64,000 bases of DNA from Peribacillus muralis (GCF_001439925.1 NZ_LMBV01000002.1:311405-375404), one strand, 5' to 3'; shown: positions 1 to 8,436, counted from the first letter of the stretch. The notes: a model not told the origin generated them from the sequence alone. Translations and numbers: made by a program.

Positions 1-1
1 A

Positions 2-832
2 AAAGGCGTTAAAGTGGATACTCCGCTTCAAGCTTATTTCCGAATCAACTCTGAAAACATGGGTCAATTCGAACGTACGCTAATCATTGTTGATGAAGGC
101 GCATCCGTTCACTATGTAGAAGGTTGTACAGCACCTGTCTACACGACGAACTCCCTTCATAGTGCGGTTGTTGAAATCGTCATCAAGAAAGATGCTTACT
201 GCCGCTACACGACGATTCAAAACTGGGCAAACAATGTGTTTAACTTGGTTACGAAACGTGCGGTTTGTGATGCTAACGCAACAATGGAATGGATTGATGG
301 TAACATCGGTTCCAAATTGACAATGAAATATCCTGCAGTCATCTTAAAAGGTGAAGGCGCCCGGGGTATGACATTATCGATCGCTATCGCTGGAAAAGGT
401 CAACACCAAGATGCAGGAGCAAAAATGATTCACCTTGCGCCAAATACATCTTCAACGATCGTATCAAAATCAATTTCTAAACAAGGCGGAAAAGTAACAT
501 ACCGCGGTATCGTTCACTTCGGACGTAAAGCGGATGGAGCTCGTTCCAACATTGAGTGTGATACATTAATCATGGATAATCAATCTACATCCGATACGAT
601 TCCTTATAATGAAATTTTGAACGATAACATTTCTCTTGAACATGAAGCGAAGGTATCCAAAGTATCAGAAGAGCAATTGTTCTACCTGATGAGCCGCGGA
701 ATCTCCGAACAAGAAGCAACTGAAATGATCGTAATGGGCTTCATCGAGCCATTTACAAAAGAACTTCCAATGGAATATGCGGTTGAAATGAACCGTCTGA
801 TCAAGTTCGAAATGGAAGGCTCCATCGGGTAA
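2..832 (+). CDS. sufB: Fe-S cluster assembly scaffold SufB (3' part only)
   Basis: SufB is the scaffold subunit of the SufBCD complex that builds Fe-S clusters in the cytosol. The window opens inside the gene: the frame is already open at base 2 and reads [18 protein letters not shown], a well-conserved SufB stretch. The 'GTG' at 14 is an internal valine, not a start. About 276 C-terminal residues are present, including the conserved VEGCTAP segment and the ending KFEMEGSIG. It should be the last gene of a sufCDSUB operon, whose other genes lie outside. A terminator follows at 891-924. The last 30 bases of homology recur identically at 1797-1826. Confidence 0.97.
   Translation, partial: KGVKVDTPLQAYFRINSENMGQFERTLIIVDEGASVHYVEGCTAPVYTTNSLHSAVVEIVIKKDAYCRYTTIQNWANNVFNLVTKRAVCDANATMEWIDGNIGSKLTMKYPAVILKGEGARGMTLSIAIAGKGQHQDAGAKMIHLAPNTSSTIVSKSISKQGGKVTYRGIVHFGRKADGARSNIECDTLIMDNQSTSDTIPYNEILNDNISLEHEAKVSKVSEEQLFYLMSRGISEQEATEMIVMGFIEPFTKELPMEYAVEMNRLIKFEMEGSIG
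799..828 (+). repeat. Direct repeat, copy 1 (in sufB)
   Basis: Thirty bases identical to 1797-1826. This copy is the coding end of sufB, followed by G-TAA. Confidence 0.9.
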
Positions 833-890
833 ATTAAATACAAGGATCTTGAAGCGTGCGATCTTGTGCCGATTCAGATTACCTTTAGTG

Positions 891-924
891 AGGAGACGGA
901 CTTTAAAGTTCGTCTCCTTTTTAT
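891..924 (+). terminator. suf operon terminator
   Basis: An 8-bp stem (AGGAGACG, 891-898, with its complement at 911-918) continues into an inner pairing ACTTT/AAAGT and is followed by a T-rich run. It lies 60 bases after the sufB stop. Confidence 0.85.
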
Positions 925-1115
925 TTGTTTTATTTCTGGAGAAAGTATATTGATTGCTTCCTGTGAAAAATTTAAACTAAAATTATAGAACGCGTGAGTT
1001 GGCGGTTAAGATGAGAATGTGTTTTTTAAAAAATAACCCTGCTATATCATGTCTATATAAAACGCCAAATGCTCATGCTTTTTATGGGGGACCTGTTAAA
1101 TAATGGGGGGGTATT

Positions 1116-1677
1116 ATGAATTTTAATTACGAGGAGATTTATAAGAAGTACTTAAAAAATAAACAAAGTTTGGTTTTTAATAAAGAAGAGATCGTAACTA
1201 GGGTGAAGCGAAAGTTCAAGGCAGGTCAGTAAAGAGGAAATTCTTGATCTGCCAAGGGACGAGCATTTTGATTATGAGAAGATATTTCTTTGCCTCAAAA
1301 TATGTGATAGTGAAGTGTTGAAAAAAGTCTTCCTGCCTCATGAGTTAAAATTTCATGAAGAACAACGGCAGGACAATCGACGCCATCCACTTAAAAAAAG
1401 TAAAAGGAAAAAAAACTGGCTCGATTATAATTATAATCAAATGATTATCGATGAACATGAAGGCAGGAGAATCGATATTGTTCTTGAAAGTAAAGATGGA
1501 CGGTATGTTTCTGAAAGTAAGGTGAAAGCTAGATGTGATTATCTGGATGGATATCTTAATTCATTAATAGTGGGGGCAAAGTTGTTCCATGGAACGGCAG
1601 AGTTTGAAGAGAATATAGATGATTATTATTTTAAATTCTATCTGGAGAATTTAGTTAAATACAATATGCTAGGATGA
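1116..1677 (+). pseudogene. Frameshifted gene of unknown function inside the insertion
   Basis: An ATG at 1116, preceded by a G-rich ribosome binding site at 1104-1110, opens a frame that stops at 1230-1232 after 38 codons (ends KFKAGQ). The +1 frame is open from 1207 to the stop at 1675-1677 but has no convincing start: its first ATG/GTG/TTG codon is the GTG at 1315, with no Shine-Dalgarno. Joined near base 1228, the halves give about 187 residues with a continuous lysine- and acid-rich character (KAGQ into VSKEEILDLPRD). I therefore read one gene broken by a single-base indel. The C-terminal half carries RIDIVLESKDGRYVSESKV and an aromatic, acidic tail. I do not recognise the family. Two separate small genes or a sequencing error are alternatives. 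Confidence 0.55.
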
Positions 1678-1796
1678 AGCTTGTTAATTTTAAAATTGTG
1701 CAATCCGGACCTTGATTCATAAAACTTGATGCGATCTGAAAAGAGTATTATCATTAAACTAAAAAATAAGGACTTAAAAGATTGACAGCTTCAATC

Positions 1797-1826
1797 GATC
1801 AAGTTCGAAATGGAAGGCTCCATCGG
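1797..1826 (+). repeat. Direct repeat, copy 2 (sufB 3'-end duplicate)
   Basis: Thirty bases identical to 799-828. Upstream of 1797 the similarity to sufB stops at once, so only the extreme C-terminal codons are duplicated. An in-frame GAA-TGA follows. Confidence 0.9.
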
Positions 1827-1872
1827 AGAATGATCGGGTGCCTGTAAGGTGATAGAGCATAACCATTCATAC

Positions 1873-1912
1873 GAAAGCCTGCCGGGGAGACTTGGCAGGT
1901 TCTTTAGTTTTT
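1873..1912 (+). terminator. Terminator downstream of the second sufB end
   Basis: CCTGCC (1878-1883) pairs with GGCAGG (1894-1899) and a T-rich tail follows. It may be the original suf terminator if copy 2 is the ancestral gene end. The rest of 1678-1998 shows no gene. Confidence 0.6.
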
Positions 1913-1998
1913 AAAGTGAAGGTAGTCGGCATAAGCCAAGATTATTGCGTCTTTAAGGGGGTAAAATATAGGATCGGAAGTTTGTCCAAGGAGGAGTG

Positions 1999-2856
1999 AT
2001 GGTACAGATGATTTATGTTGGTGTGACTGGCTGGGGCGATCATGATCGTTTGTATGATGGCGGCGTGCCTCAGCGTGATAAACTGAAGGAGTATGGGGCC
2101 CATTTTCCTGTTGTGGAGGTGGATGCCTCGTTTTATGCGGTTCAGCCAAAGCGCAATAGTGAAAAGTGGGTGTCCGAGACGCCTGCATCCTTTCAATTTG
2201 TCGTTAAAGCGTATCAGGGGATGACGGGACATCAGCGTGGGGAAATTCCATTTGAAAGTAAAAAGGACATGTTCAAGGCCTTTCGTGATTCTCTCGAAGC
2301 TTATGATACGGCAGGTAAGCTCGCGATGGTCTTGTTTCAATTTCCACCATGGTTTGACTGTAAGCGGGAGAATGTCGATTACTTACGCTGGTGCAAGCTC
2401 GAGATGGGCGATATGCCAGTTGCGATAGAATTTCGGAATCAAAGCTGGTACAGACCCGGCATGATCGAGCAAACTTTGGAATTTATCGAAAAGGAAGGCT
2501 GGATTCACACGATATGTGATGAGCCGCAGGCTGGGGAGGGCTCGGTTCCTGTCGTCCTGCATGCCACTGATAAAGATAAAACCTTGATACGGTTTCATGG
2601 CCGCAATCTGCATGGTTGGCAGAAGAAGCAAGCGGGGGATAATTGGCGGGAGGTCAGGTATTTATACCGATATAATCATCGGGAATTGACTGATTGGGTG
2701 GCGAATATCAGAAAGTTGGAAAAGCAATGCAAGGATGTATATGTCCTTTTCAATAATAACTCTGGCGGAGACGCAGCGGATAATGCCAAGCAATTGATCG
2801 AACTGCTTGACATAGAATATGAGGGGCTTGCTCCTAAGCAGCTTGGTTTGTTTTAA
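1999..2856 (+). CDS. yunF: DUF72 family protein YunF
   Basis: The protein has 285 residues and belongs to the DUF72 family, TIM-barrel-like proteins of unknown biochemical function. The N-terminus IYVGVTGWGDHDRLYDGG and later VEVDASFYAVQP, FVVKAYQGMTGH and VLFNNNSGGDAADNA segments are typical: a conserved GxxGW start, a YP/FY-type strand and the C-terminal NNxxGGxxxxNA motif. AAGGAGG at 1988-1994 precedes three possible starts (GTG 1996, ATG 1999, ATG 2008). I chose 1999, but 2008 gives a start closer to the family consensus. It leads a yunF-yunE-yunD-yunC run in the same order as relatives, though reversed with respect to suf. Confidence 0.9.
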   Translation: MVQMIYVGVTGWGDHDRLYDGGVPQRDKLKEYGAHFPVVEVDASFYAVQPKRNSEKWVSETPASFQFVVKAYQGMTGHQRGEIPFESKKDMFKAFRDSLEAYDTAGKLAMVLFQFPPWFDCKRENVDYLRWCKLEMGDMPVAIEFRNQSWYRPGMIEQTLEFIEKEGWIHTICDEPQAGEGSVPVVLHATDKDKTLIRFHGRNLHGWQKKQAGDNWREVRYLYRYNHRELTDWVANIRKLEKQCKDVYVLFNNNSGGDAADNAKQLIELLDIEYEGLAPKQLGLF

Positions 2857-2938
2857 GCGGCGATATATAATTAATGAAGATGATAGACAAGCTAGCTAAG
2901 AATGCTTGACTTACAACAAGGTAAAGGCGGATTTGTAC

Positions 2939-3766
2939 ATGGTGTGGTTAGTATTGGTAGGTATTGGATTAATAGCGGGATCAATCGGCTCTCTGGTCGG
3001 TCTAGGGGGTGGCATCATCATTGTGCCTTCCCTTTTGTATTTTGGAACATCGACGCATATAATTGATGAACTGACACCCCAAGTTGCGGTCGGTGTTTCA
3101 ACCGTGATCATGATTTTTACCGGTTTATCTTCCACTTTAGCGTTTGTAAAGCATAAGGTGGTCGATTATAGGGCCGGCTTAATCTTTGTCATAGGCAGTG
3201 CACCCGGCGGTATAATTGGCGCCTATGTGAATAAAAGCCTGAATATCGAAGCCTTTTCCTTATATTTTGGAATGTTCATGGTTTTCATGGCCATCGTGTT
3301 ATTGGTGAAAAACCGCTTGAAGCCGATGGTCTTCAAGCCTGGGAAAGGTAAAATCGTAAAAACGTATAAAAATGAAAGTGGACATGCCTTTACATATGGA
3401 TATCATCCGTTACTAGCGGTATTGATTTCACTTGTCGTGGGATTTTGCTCCGGTTTATTCGGAATAGGCGGTGGCGCCTTGATGGTTCCCGTCATGATGC
3501 TGATCTTCTTTTTTCCGCCGCATATGGCGGTGGCAACATCCATGTTCATGGTATTCCTGTCTTCCATCACGAATTCGATTACACATATTTCGCTCGGCAA
3601 TGTAAATTGGCCATATGCTTTAGCCCTGATTCCGGGAGCATGGTTCGGTGCGAAATTGGGGGTATGGATTAATACGCGGCTTAAGAGCGCATCGCTGGAG
3701 AATATGTTGAAAATAGTGCTGATAATCATTGGGTTACGACTTATTTACCAAGGGATTACCGGATAA
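2939..3766 (+). CDS. yunE: TauE/SafE-family membrane transporter YunE
   Basis: This 275-residue integral membrane protein belongs to the TauE/SafE (TSUP) family, whose characterised members export sulfite or other organosulfur anions. Two copies of the family repeat are visible: IGSLVGLGGGIIIVPSL near the N-terminus and GFCSGLFGIGGGALMVPVM in the second half, separated by a basic cytoplasmic loop (KNRLKPMVFKPGKGK). About eight hydrophobic segments can be seen. The ATG at 2939 has AAGGCGG upstream at a good distance, so I prefer it to the TTG at 2906. The actual substrate is not known. Confidence 0.9.
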   Translation: MVWLVLVGIGLIAGSIGSLVGLGGGIIIVPSLLYFGTSTHIIDELTPQVAVGVSTVIMIFTGLSSTLAFVKHKVVDYRAGLIFVIGSAPGGIIGAYVNKSLNIEAFSLYFGMFMVFMAIVLLVKNRLKPMVFKPGKGKIVKTYKNESGHAFTYGYHPLLAVLISLVVGFCSGLFGIGGGALMVPVMMLIFFFPPHMAVATSMFMVFLSSITNSITHISLGNVNWPYALALIPGAWFGAKLGVWINTRLKSASLENMLKIVLIIIGLRLIYQGITG

Positions 3767-3779
3767 GCGAGGAGGAAAG

Positions 3780-5174
3780 ATGATGTCAGAAATCATTCAT
3801 TTATATCACACCAATGACCTTCATAGTCATTTTGAAAATTGGCCTCGTATTGATAAGTTTCTTAAAGAAAGAAAACAACTTCATCAAGAAACGGGGGAAG
3901 AAGCGATCATATTGGATATTGGAGATCATGTCGACCGGTGGCACCCTTATACTGAGGGCACCTTGGGGAAAGGAAATATTGAACTGCTCAATGAAGCGGG
4001 CTATCAATACGTGACTATCGGCAATAATGAAGGAATCACTTTACCACATGAAGCATTGGATTCCTTATATGATCATGCAAAATTCAAGGTCCTGGCAGCG
4101 AACATTTATTACAGGGATCATGAACGTCCGGATTGGGCGCTGCCATATTGGATACATACAACGGCAAAAGGCACGAGGATTGCGCTGATAGGATTGACGG
4201 CCTTTTTTCAAAAGTTTTACTCTGCGATGGACTGGGAACTGACTGAACCATTCGAGGAGTTAAAGAAACAGCTTGAAGCGATCAAGAACAAGGCAGACGT
4301 TATCATCATCCTCTCACACCTTGGCATCAACGATGATGAAAGGATGGCAGAGGACTTTCCGCAGATTGATGTCATCCTTGGCGCACATACCCATCATATC
4401 CTTCACCATGGGAGGCTGGTAAATGATGTGCTCCTATGCGGTGCCGGAAAATATGGTTTTTATGTTGGACAGGTAGAAATGACCATCGATCGTGACAAGC
4501 GAATATCCAAACAGACTGCCATGCTTTATGATACCAATGATTTTTCGGAAATCGAGGCTGAACGTTCATGGATTGAAGATATCTACAAGACGGGTGCCCA
4601 AACGCTTAACGAGGTAGTGGTGGACTTACCGGAAGCGCTGGAAAATGATTGGTTCAAAGTGAGCACCCTTACGAAAATCCTCGGGGAGGCGTTAAGGGAA
4701 TGGAGTAAGGCTGATTGCAGCTTTTTAAATGCCGGGCTCCTGCTTGATGGCTTGCCGAAGGGATCAGTCACGAAAGGTGATATTCACCGAATATGTCCGC
4801 ACCCGATCAATCCGTGTATCGTTGAAGTGAATGGGAATGAATTAAAAGAAATCCTCATGCAATCGCGGGATGAGGAGTGGCCTCATATCCAGGTGAAAGG
4901 CTTCGGTTTCCGGGGCAAAATCATGGGAGTCATGCATTATGATCAAATTGGATTCGAGGAAATGGAGAACGGGGTCGTTAAAGCGATCTTGATAAATGGC
5001 GAGAAATTAGACGCTGACAAGTCCTATAAACTGGCAATACCTGATATGTTCACATTTGGCCACTTCTTTCCGAGTATTCAGCGCTCCAATCGCAAAGAGT
5101 ACCTATTACCCGAATTCCTACGGGATATCTTATTATGGAAACTGAAAAGAATATATAAAGAAGCGAAAAGCTAA
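3780..5174 (+). CDS. yunD: Metallophosphatase / 5'-nucleotidase family protein YunD
   Basis: The protein has 464 residues in the UshA/CpdB-like metallophosphatase family but lacks a signal peptide, so it is probably cytosolic. The calcineurin-type metal motifs are present in order: HTNDLHSHFE, DIGDHVDR, NNEG, LSHLG and GAHTHH. A C-terminal 5'-nucleotidase domain follows (SFLNAGLLLDG, with the family's N-A-G-xLL motif). AGGAGG at 3770-3775 serves ATG 3780 or the adjacent ATG 3783. The start lies 13 bases after the yunE stop, so the two are probably co-transcribed. Confidence 0.93.
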   Translation: MMSEIIHLYHTNDLHSHFENWPRIDKFLKERKQLHQETGEEAIILDIGDHVDRWHPYTEGTLGKGNIELLNEAGYQYVTIGNNEGITLPHEALDSLYDHAKFKVLAANIYYRDHERPDWALPYWIHTTAKGTRIALIGLTAFFQKFYSAMDWELTEPFEELKKQLEAIKNKADVIIILSHLGINDDERMAEDFPQIDVILGAHTHHILHHGRLVNDVLLCGAGKYGFYVGQVEMTIDRDKRISKQTAMLYDTNDFSEIEAERSWIEDIYKTGAQTLNEVVVDLPEALENDWFKVSTLTKILGEALREWSKADCSFLNAGLLLDGLPKGSVTKGDIHRICPHPINPCIVEVNGNELKEILMQSRDEEWPHIQVKGFGFRGKIMGVMHYDQIGFEEMENGVVKAILINGEKLDADKSYKLAIPDMFTFGHFFPSIQRSNRKEYLLPEFLRDILLWKLKRIYKEAKS

Positions 5175-5228
5175 CTCACGGTTTCGCCCTTTTTTCATAA
5201 ACTATGGGGAAGAGAGGGGCGAAATCAT

Positions 5229-5531
5229 TTGATTAGCATGATACCAATAATACTAGATAGTCATACATTCTTGGCCATTTCTGTCCGACTTCCGAAAACG
5301 AATTTGCTTGCCGTGGCGTCCGAAAAAGGGTATATAATGTGCGGTGCGTTAGATGTGGGGCTGCTCAATGAAAAATTAAGTGATCGTAAAATCCTTGCAG
5401 GCAGGGCCACCGGTGTCAAGTCGATTGAAGAGCTTTTGGATGCACCGCTTGAATCGGTTACGTGGGAAGCTGAGGCAATGGGCATCTATCCCGGAATGGC
5501 AGGCAAAGAGGCATTAATCAAAATGATCTGA
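5229..5531 (+). CDS. yunC: DUF1805 family protein YunC
   Basis: This 100-residue protein matches the DUF1805 family (YunC). Conserved blocks KTNLLAVASEKGYIMCGALDVG, ILAGRATGVKSIEELLDAPLESVT and the glycine-rich end are present. The start is a TTG at 5229 with a G-rich ribosome binding site (AGAGGGGC) about nine bases upstream, and the translated N-terminus aligns with the homologue's first residues. The biochemical role of the family is unknown. It follows yunD after 54 bases. Confidence 0.92.
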   Translation: MISMIPIILDSHTFLAISVRLPKTNLLAVASEKGYIMCGALDVGLLNEKLSDRKILAGRATGVKSIEELLDAPLESVTWEAEAMGIYPGMAGKEALIKMI

Positions 5532-5532
5532 A

Positions 5533-5575
5533 AAGGCGGGCTTTCTTTTATCCAGAAGGGGGCCTTTGTTTTATT
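5533..5575 (+). terminator. Terminator after yunC
   Basis: AAAGGC...GCCTTT with an inner CTTTCT/AGAAGG pairing forms a bulged stem-loop, followed by TGTTTTATTT. It ends the yunF-yunC run. Confidence 0.6.
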
Positions 5576-5709
5576 TCAGCTATTTTCCCGGATATTTTTC
5601 AATAAATATTTTTAAACGGATTCATTTATGAAAATATTTTCCGATAATCCTTATAAAGGAAGAAACGGTTTTGATATATAAATCTTGAATGGGGAAATGG
5701 AGTACAAGT

Positions 5710-6807
5710 ATGAGGCTAGCTATTACAAAGTCTTTAAGCCCTGGAGCCAGGCTCGGAAAAAACATTCATAATGAGCGGGGACATATCTTATTGCGCGAAG
5801 GTTTAACATTAACACAGAAAATGATCGATCGACTGGTTTCCTTGAATGTTCCCTTTGTCTATATTCAAGATTCAAGGACGGAGGACATTATTCCAATGCC
5901 ACCAGTTTCCGGGAAGCTTAGGAGAGAAGCCATTACTACGATTGAATCCACGTTCCAGAATATGAAGAACAAAATCAACCTGGATGCATCGTTCACGATA
6001 GAACAGGCTAACGTCAAGTTCACTCAGTTGGTCCGCAGCATCATGAAAGAGCTGAAAAGCAATAAAGAATTGATGACATTACTGGCGGATGTCTATACAT
6101 ACGATGATTATATCTTTACCCATTCCTTTAATGTGACCTTATACACACTGGCAATCGGGATGGAATTGAATATAAATGAAAAGAATTTGGAGACACTTGG
6201 TTTGGGAGCAATCCTGCATGATGTCGGTAAAATGCTCGTCCCCCTGGATATCCTTCGTAAACCCGGGAAGCTAACGGAGCAGGAATTCGAACAAATCCAG
6301 AAGCATGCCGATTACGGATTCCACCTCATCAAGAATATCCATACCATCTCACTTATCGTTGCCAATTGTGCCTACCAGCACCATGAAAGGTTGGACGGGT
6401 CAGGCTATCCACGTGGCATAAAAGGGGACGAAATTCATTATTATGGTAAAATCATTGCCGTCGCCGATGTGTTTGACGCAGTTACGTCAAATCGGGTTTA
6501 CCGCAAAGCGCTGCTGCCGCATGAAGGGTTGGAGATCCTTTATGCCGGAGCCGGGAAAAAATTCGATAATACGATCATTGAAGCTTTCCGCAGAGCCGTT
6601 GCCATCTACCCAAACGGTCTATCGGTTGAGCTGAATGATGGGAGAAAAGGGGTCGTATCCGCTCAAAATGAAGGGATAGGAGACCGGCCCATGATAAGAA
6701 TCCTTGAGGAAAATGGGGAAAAGATAAAAGAGCCATATGAGGTGGACCTCAATAAAAACCTGAATTTACTGATCATGAAATGCTTAAATATACAAGAAAC
6801 GGCCTAA
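5710..6807 (+). CDS. HD-GYP domain protein, probable cyclic-di-GMP phosphodiesterase
   Basis: The protein has 365 residues. The C-terminal two thirds is an HD-GYP domain: HSFNVTLYT near 138, the metal pair in LHDVGK (H170, D171) and the signature HHERLDGSGYP with GYP at 232-234. Proteins with these intact motifs hydrolyse cyclic-di-GMP or related dinucleotides. Residues 1-130 contain no membrane segment and look like a small cytosolic sensory region. ATG 5710 has TGGAG seven bases upstream and is preferred to ATG 5689. In B. subtilis I do not recall such a gene between yunC and yunB, so it looks inserted. It is transcribed alone and ends in a strong terminator. Confidence 0.9.
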   Translation: MRLAITKSLSPGARLGKNIHNERGHILLREGLTLTQKMIDRLVSLNVPFVYIQDSRTEDIIPMPPVSGKLRREAITTIESTFQNMKNKINLDASFTIEQANVKFTQLVRSIMKELKSNKELMTLLADVYTYDDYIFTHSFNVTLYTLAIGMELNINEKNLETLGLGAILHDVGKMLVPLDILRKPGKLTEQEFEQIQKHADYGFHLIKNIHTISLIVANCAYQHHERLDGSGYPRGIKGDEIHYYGKIIAVADVFDAVTSNRVYRKALLPHEGLEILYAGAGKKFDNTIIEAFRRAVAIYPNGLSVELNDGRKGVVSAQNEGIGDRPMIRILEENGEKIKEPYEVDLNKNLNLLIMKCLNIQETA

Positions 6808-6830
6808 CCCTATAACAATTTTAAGGACAC

Positions 6831-6859
6831 GCTGTCTGCATTTTGCAGACGGCATTTTT
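6831..6859 (+). terminator. Terminator after the HD-GYP gene
   Basis: GCTGTCTGCA (6831-6840) pairs with TGCAGACGGC (6844-6853) with one G-T pair, and a T run follows. Confidence 0.9.
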
Positions 6860-7030
6860 GGGGTTCCATCATACTAAAACTTTGTATTTCCCACCCTTTA
6901 TGCACAGTGCAGTGGAAGGGAATGGTCGATGTACAGACACTCCAAACTGTAGACATGTAGTCCTATCCACGTATCAATACAGAGTTGAATGAAACAATCT
7001 GAGGTACACAGTTACTCGAGAGTTTATCCT

Positions 7031-7198
7031 TTGCATCCAATTTGAGGCGGTTTCTCATAAAAATCGCGTTTTTCACATCCAATCGGAGCCGCTTCTCGTC
7101 AATTTCTTGCGTTACTCGCGAATTTGGCACATTTACACGCGAGTTTCGTGATTTTACTCGCCAATTTGGGCTTTGCATAGCATTTGAGGCGGTGTCTC
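7031..7198. repeat. Diverged tandem array with ~20-nt period
   Basis: Related units such as TTACTCGCGAATTTGGC recur with the central A at about 7039, 7061, 7081, 7101, 7121, 7142, 7163 and 7183. TTTGAGGCGGTTTCTC (7041-7056) reappears with one change at 7183-7198, 142 bases or seven periods later. The same TTTACTCGCGAA core appears singly at about 22971 and 55457. Confidence 0.6.
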
Positions 7199-7268
7199 GC
7201 CTGCATACGGACAATTGGGATCCCATTTTTCTATCTTCGTATTCACACAGAGTGGAATGGAACGGAAG

Positions 7269-7380
7269 GTGCGACACTCCTGCGGGAAATGCGGTTTACG
7301 TGAGACCCCGCAGGCTGAAAGCTGAGGAGGCTCATGGATCGCCCGCGGAAAGGGAGCGCCTGCAGTGCAATGGAACAGTC
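7269..7380. repeat. GC-rich foldable intergenic element
   Basis: The block runs from GTGCGACACTCCTGCGGG to GGAACAGTC. CCTGCGGG pairs with the CCCGCAGG in GAGACCCCGCAGG, and GAGGAGGCTC lies downstream. I know closely similar blocks as a recurrent intergenic repeat in Bacillaceae genomes. It is much richer in GC than its surroundings and contains no gene. Confidence 0.6.
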
Positions 7381-7626
7381 TAGGTACAAGTCATCAAAAC
7401 TATAGGCAATTAGAGATCTTATCTTCTTTATCACGCAAAGTGAAATGGAATGAACGAAGTCCAAAACCTCCAACAAGTGGGCGATAGGGTTTCCATCTTC
7501 GTATTCACTCAGACATAATTCACTCCGTAGCGTTTTTCTAATTATAGACAAAAGTACCCTACAAGATAGACTCTTAAAAGTGTCCATTCTATAGGGTACA
7601 TTTTACTTCAGGATAAGCTGGCTTTT

Positions 7627-8376
7627 TCATTCCTTGTTTTCCTTCATGATGGCAGGAGCGACGGCTCCATTGCCATTACTGAAATAACTTGGCACATCAC
7701 CTTCGATCAATAAGCTGCCGACTGTCACTTCCTGGCTTACCTTGGTCTCTTTAGTGAAAGAGGGAATGACGATTTGAATGTTCACATCAAAATCAACAAT
7801 CAATTCATAATAAACATTGTTAATGCCTGCGTTCGTCAGTTTTGTCCTCAAATCCGATTCAACATTGCCAATCACTGACATTTTCACTGGGATTTCCGGT
7901 CCATAATTGGAAAGGAGGTTATTTCCGGTTACGACGCCTAACGGTATATAATAGACCACACTTTTATATTGTTCATCATTTAGTTTCGCTGAACCCGTTT
8001 TAAAGGGGTTGCCTTGTTTGATGCCAAGCTTCTTTTGAATATCGTTTGTAATGTTAGCGCGCAATTTGCTGTATATGACTGGATTGAAGCTATAGGAAGA
8101 ACTGGTGCCCTTGCCAGCCTCATTGTTGGTGATGATTTCTTTCATATCGATTTTGGAGATATTCTCATCGACCGATTCATGGATCGTTTCCGTGGCAATC
8201 CGTTTGATCTCATATTCGGCTACACTCATGATAATAGGCTCGATTTCCTTATCAACGTACCAAAGTGTCATGATGCTTGAAATGATGAAAAGGATGAATG
8301 AATAAAGAAATACTTTACGGGTGGGGAGAGGCCCCTTTTTTCGGAATTTCATTGGGCGAAATCTTTTTCGGAACAC
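7627..8376 (-). CDS. yunB: Sporulation protein YunB
   Basis: YunB is a sporulation protein expressed in the mother cell in B. subtilis, with no defined activity. The 249-residue product has a basic N-terminus (FRKKGPLPTRK), a single membrane segment at about residues 27-44 and an extracytoplasmic domain with the conserved patterns KRIATETIHESVDENIS and YYIPLGVVTGNNLLSNYGPEIPV. The start is GTG 8376 with AAAGGGGG seven bases upstream; ATG 8352 is the alternative. The lytH gene lies upstream on the same strand after an 87-base gap that contains a terminator-like hairpin, so the two may be separately transcribed. Confidence 0.92.
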   Translation of the reverse strand: MFRKRFRPMKFRKKGPLPTRKVFLYSFILFIISSIMTLWYVDKEIEPIIMSVAEYEIKRIATETIHESVDENISKIDMKEIITNNEAGKGTSSSYSFNPVIYSKLRANITNDIQKKLGIKQGNPFKTGSAKLNDEQYKSVVYYIPLGVVTGNNLLSNYGPEIPVKMSVIGNVESDLRTKLTNAGINNVYYELIVDFDVNIQIVIPSFTKETKVSQEVTVGSLLIEGDVPSYFSNGNGAVAPAIMKENKE

Positions 8377-8436
8377 GCTTTAGCCCCCTTTACTAATACC
8401 TATGCATCAGCTTCAGGGGAATATGTTCGAATCAAA

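Larger units (their letters stand above)
799..1826. mobile_element. Putative ~1-kb insertion flanked by copies of the sufB 3' end
   Basis: A 30-bp direct repeat, starting GATCAAGTTCG and ending GGCTCCATCGG, occurs at 799-828 (the end of sufB) and again at 1797-1826. Both copies translate as [10 protein letters not shown]; the second continues with one glutamate and a stop at 1831-1833. The DNA between them is AT-rich and holds one frameshifted orphan gene. A duplicated gene end around foreign-looking DNA is what site-specific integration at a 3' end leaves behind. No recombinase gene is present, so this is at most a remnant or a passively acquired cassette. Unequal recombination is an alternative. 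Confidence 0.55.
6860..7626. other. Repeat-rich intergenic region
   Basis: These ~770 bases hold no gene I can support; small frames on either strand cross the repeats and lack ribosome binding sites. Contents in order: a diverged motif at 6890-6930, a ~20-nt periodic array at 7031-7198, inverted copies of a 35-base motif at 7231-7263, 7421-7460 and 7491-7512, and a GC-rich foldable element at 7269-7380. The last ~100 bases precede the 3' end of yunB. Confidence 0.7.

Noticed and set aside
799-1826. Complete integrative element with its own recombinase
   Set aside because: No integrase, resolvase or transposase frame is found between the repeats.
5613-5648. Sigma-D (flagellar) promoter before the HD-GYP gene
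   Set aside because: TAAA and CCGATAAT are present but 24 bases apart instead of about 15.
7042-7587. Frames of 104-114 codons on both strands in the repeat region
   Set aside because: They run across repeat copies, overlap each other, lack ribosome binding sites and show no protein-like conservation.
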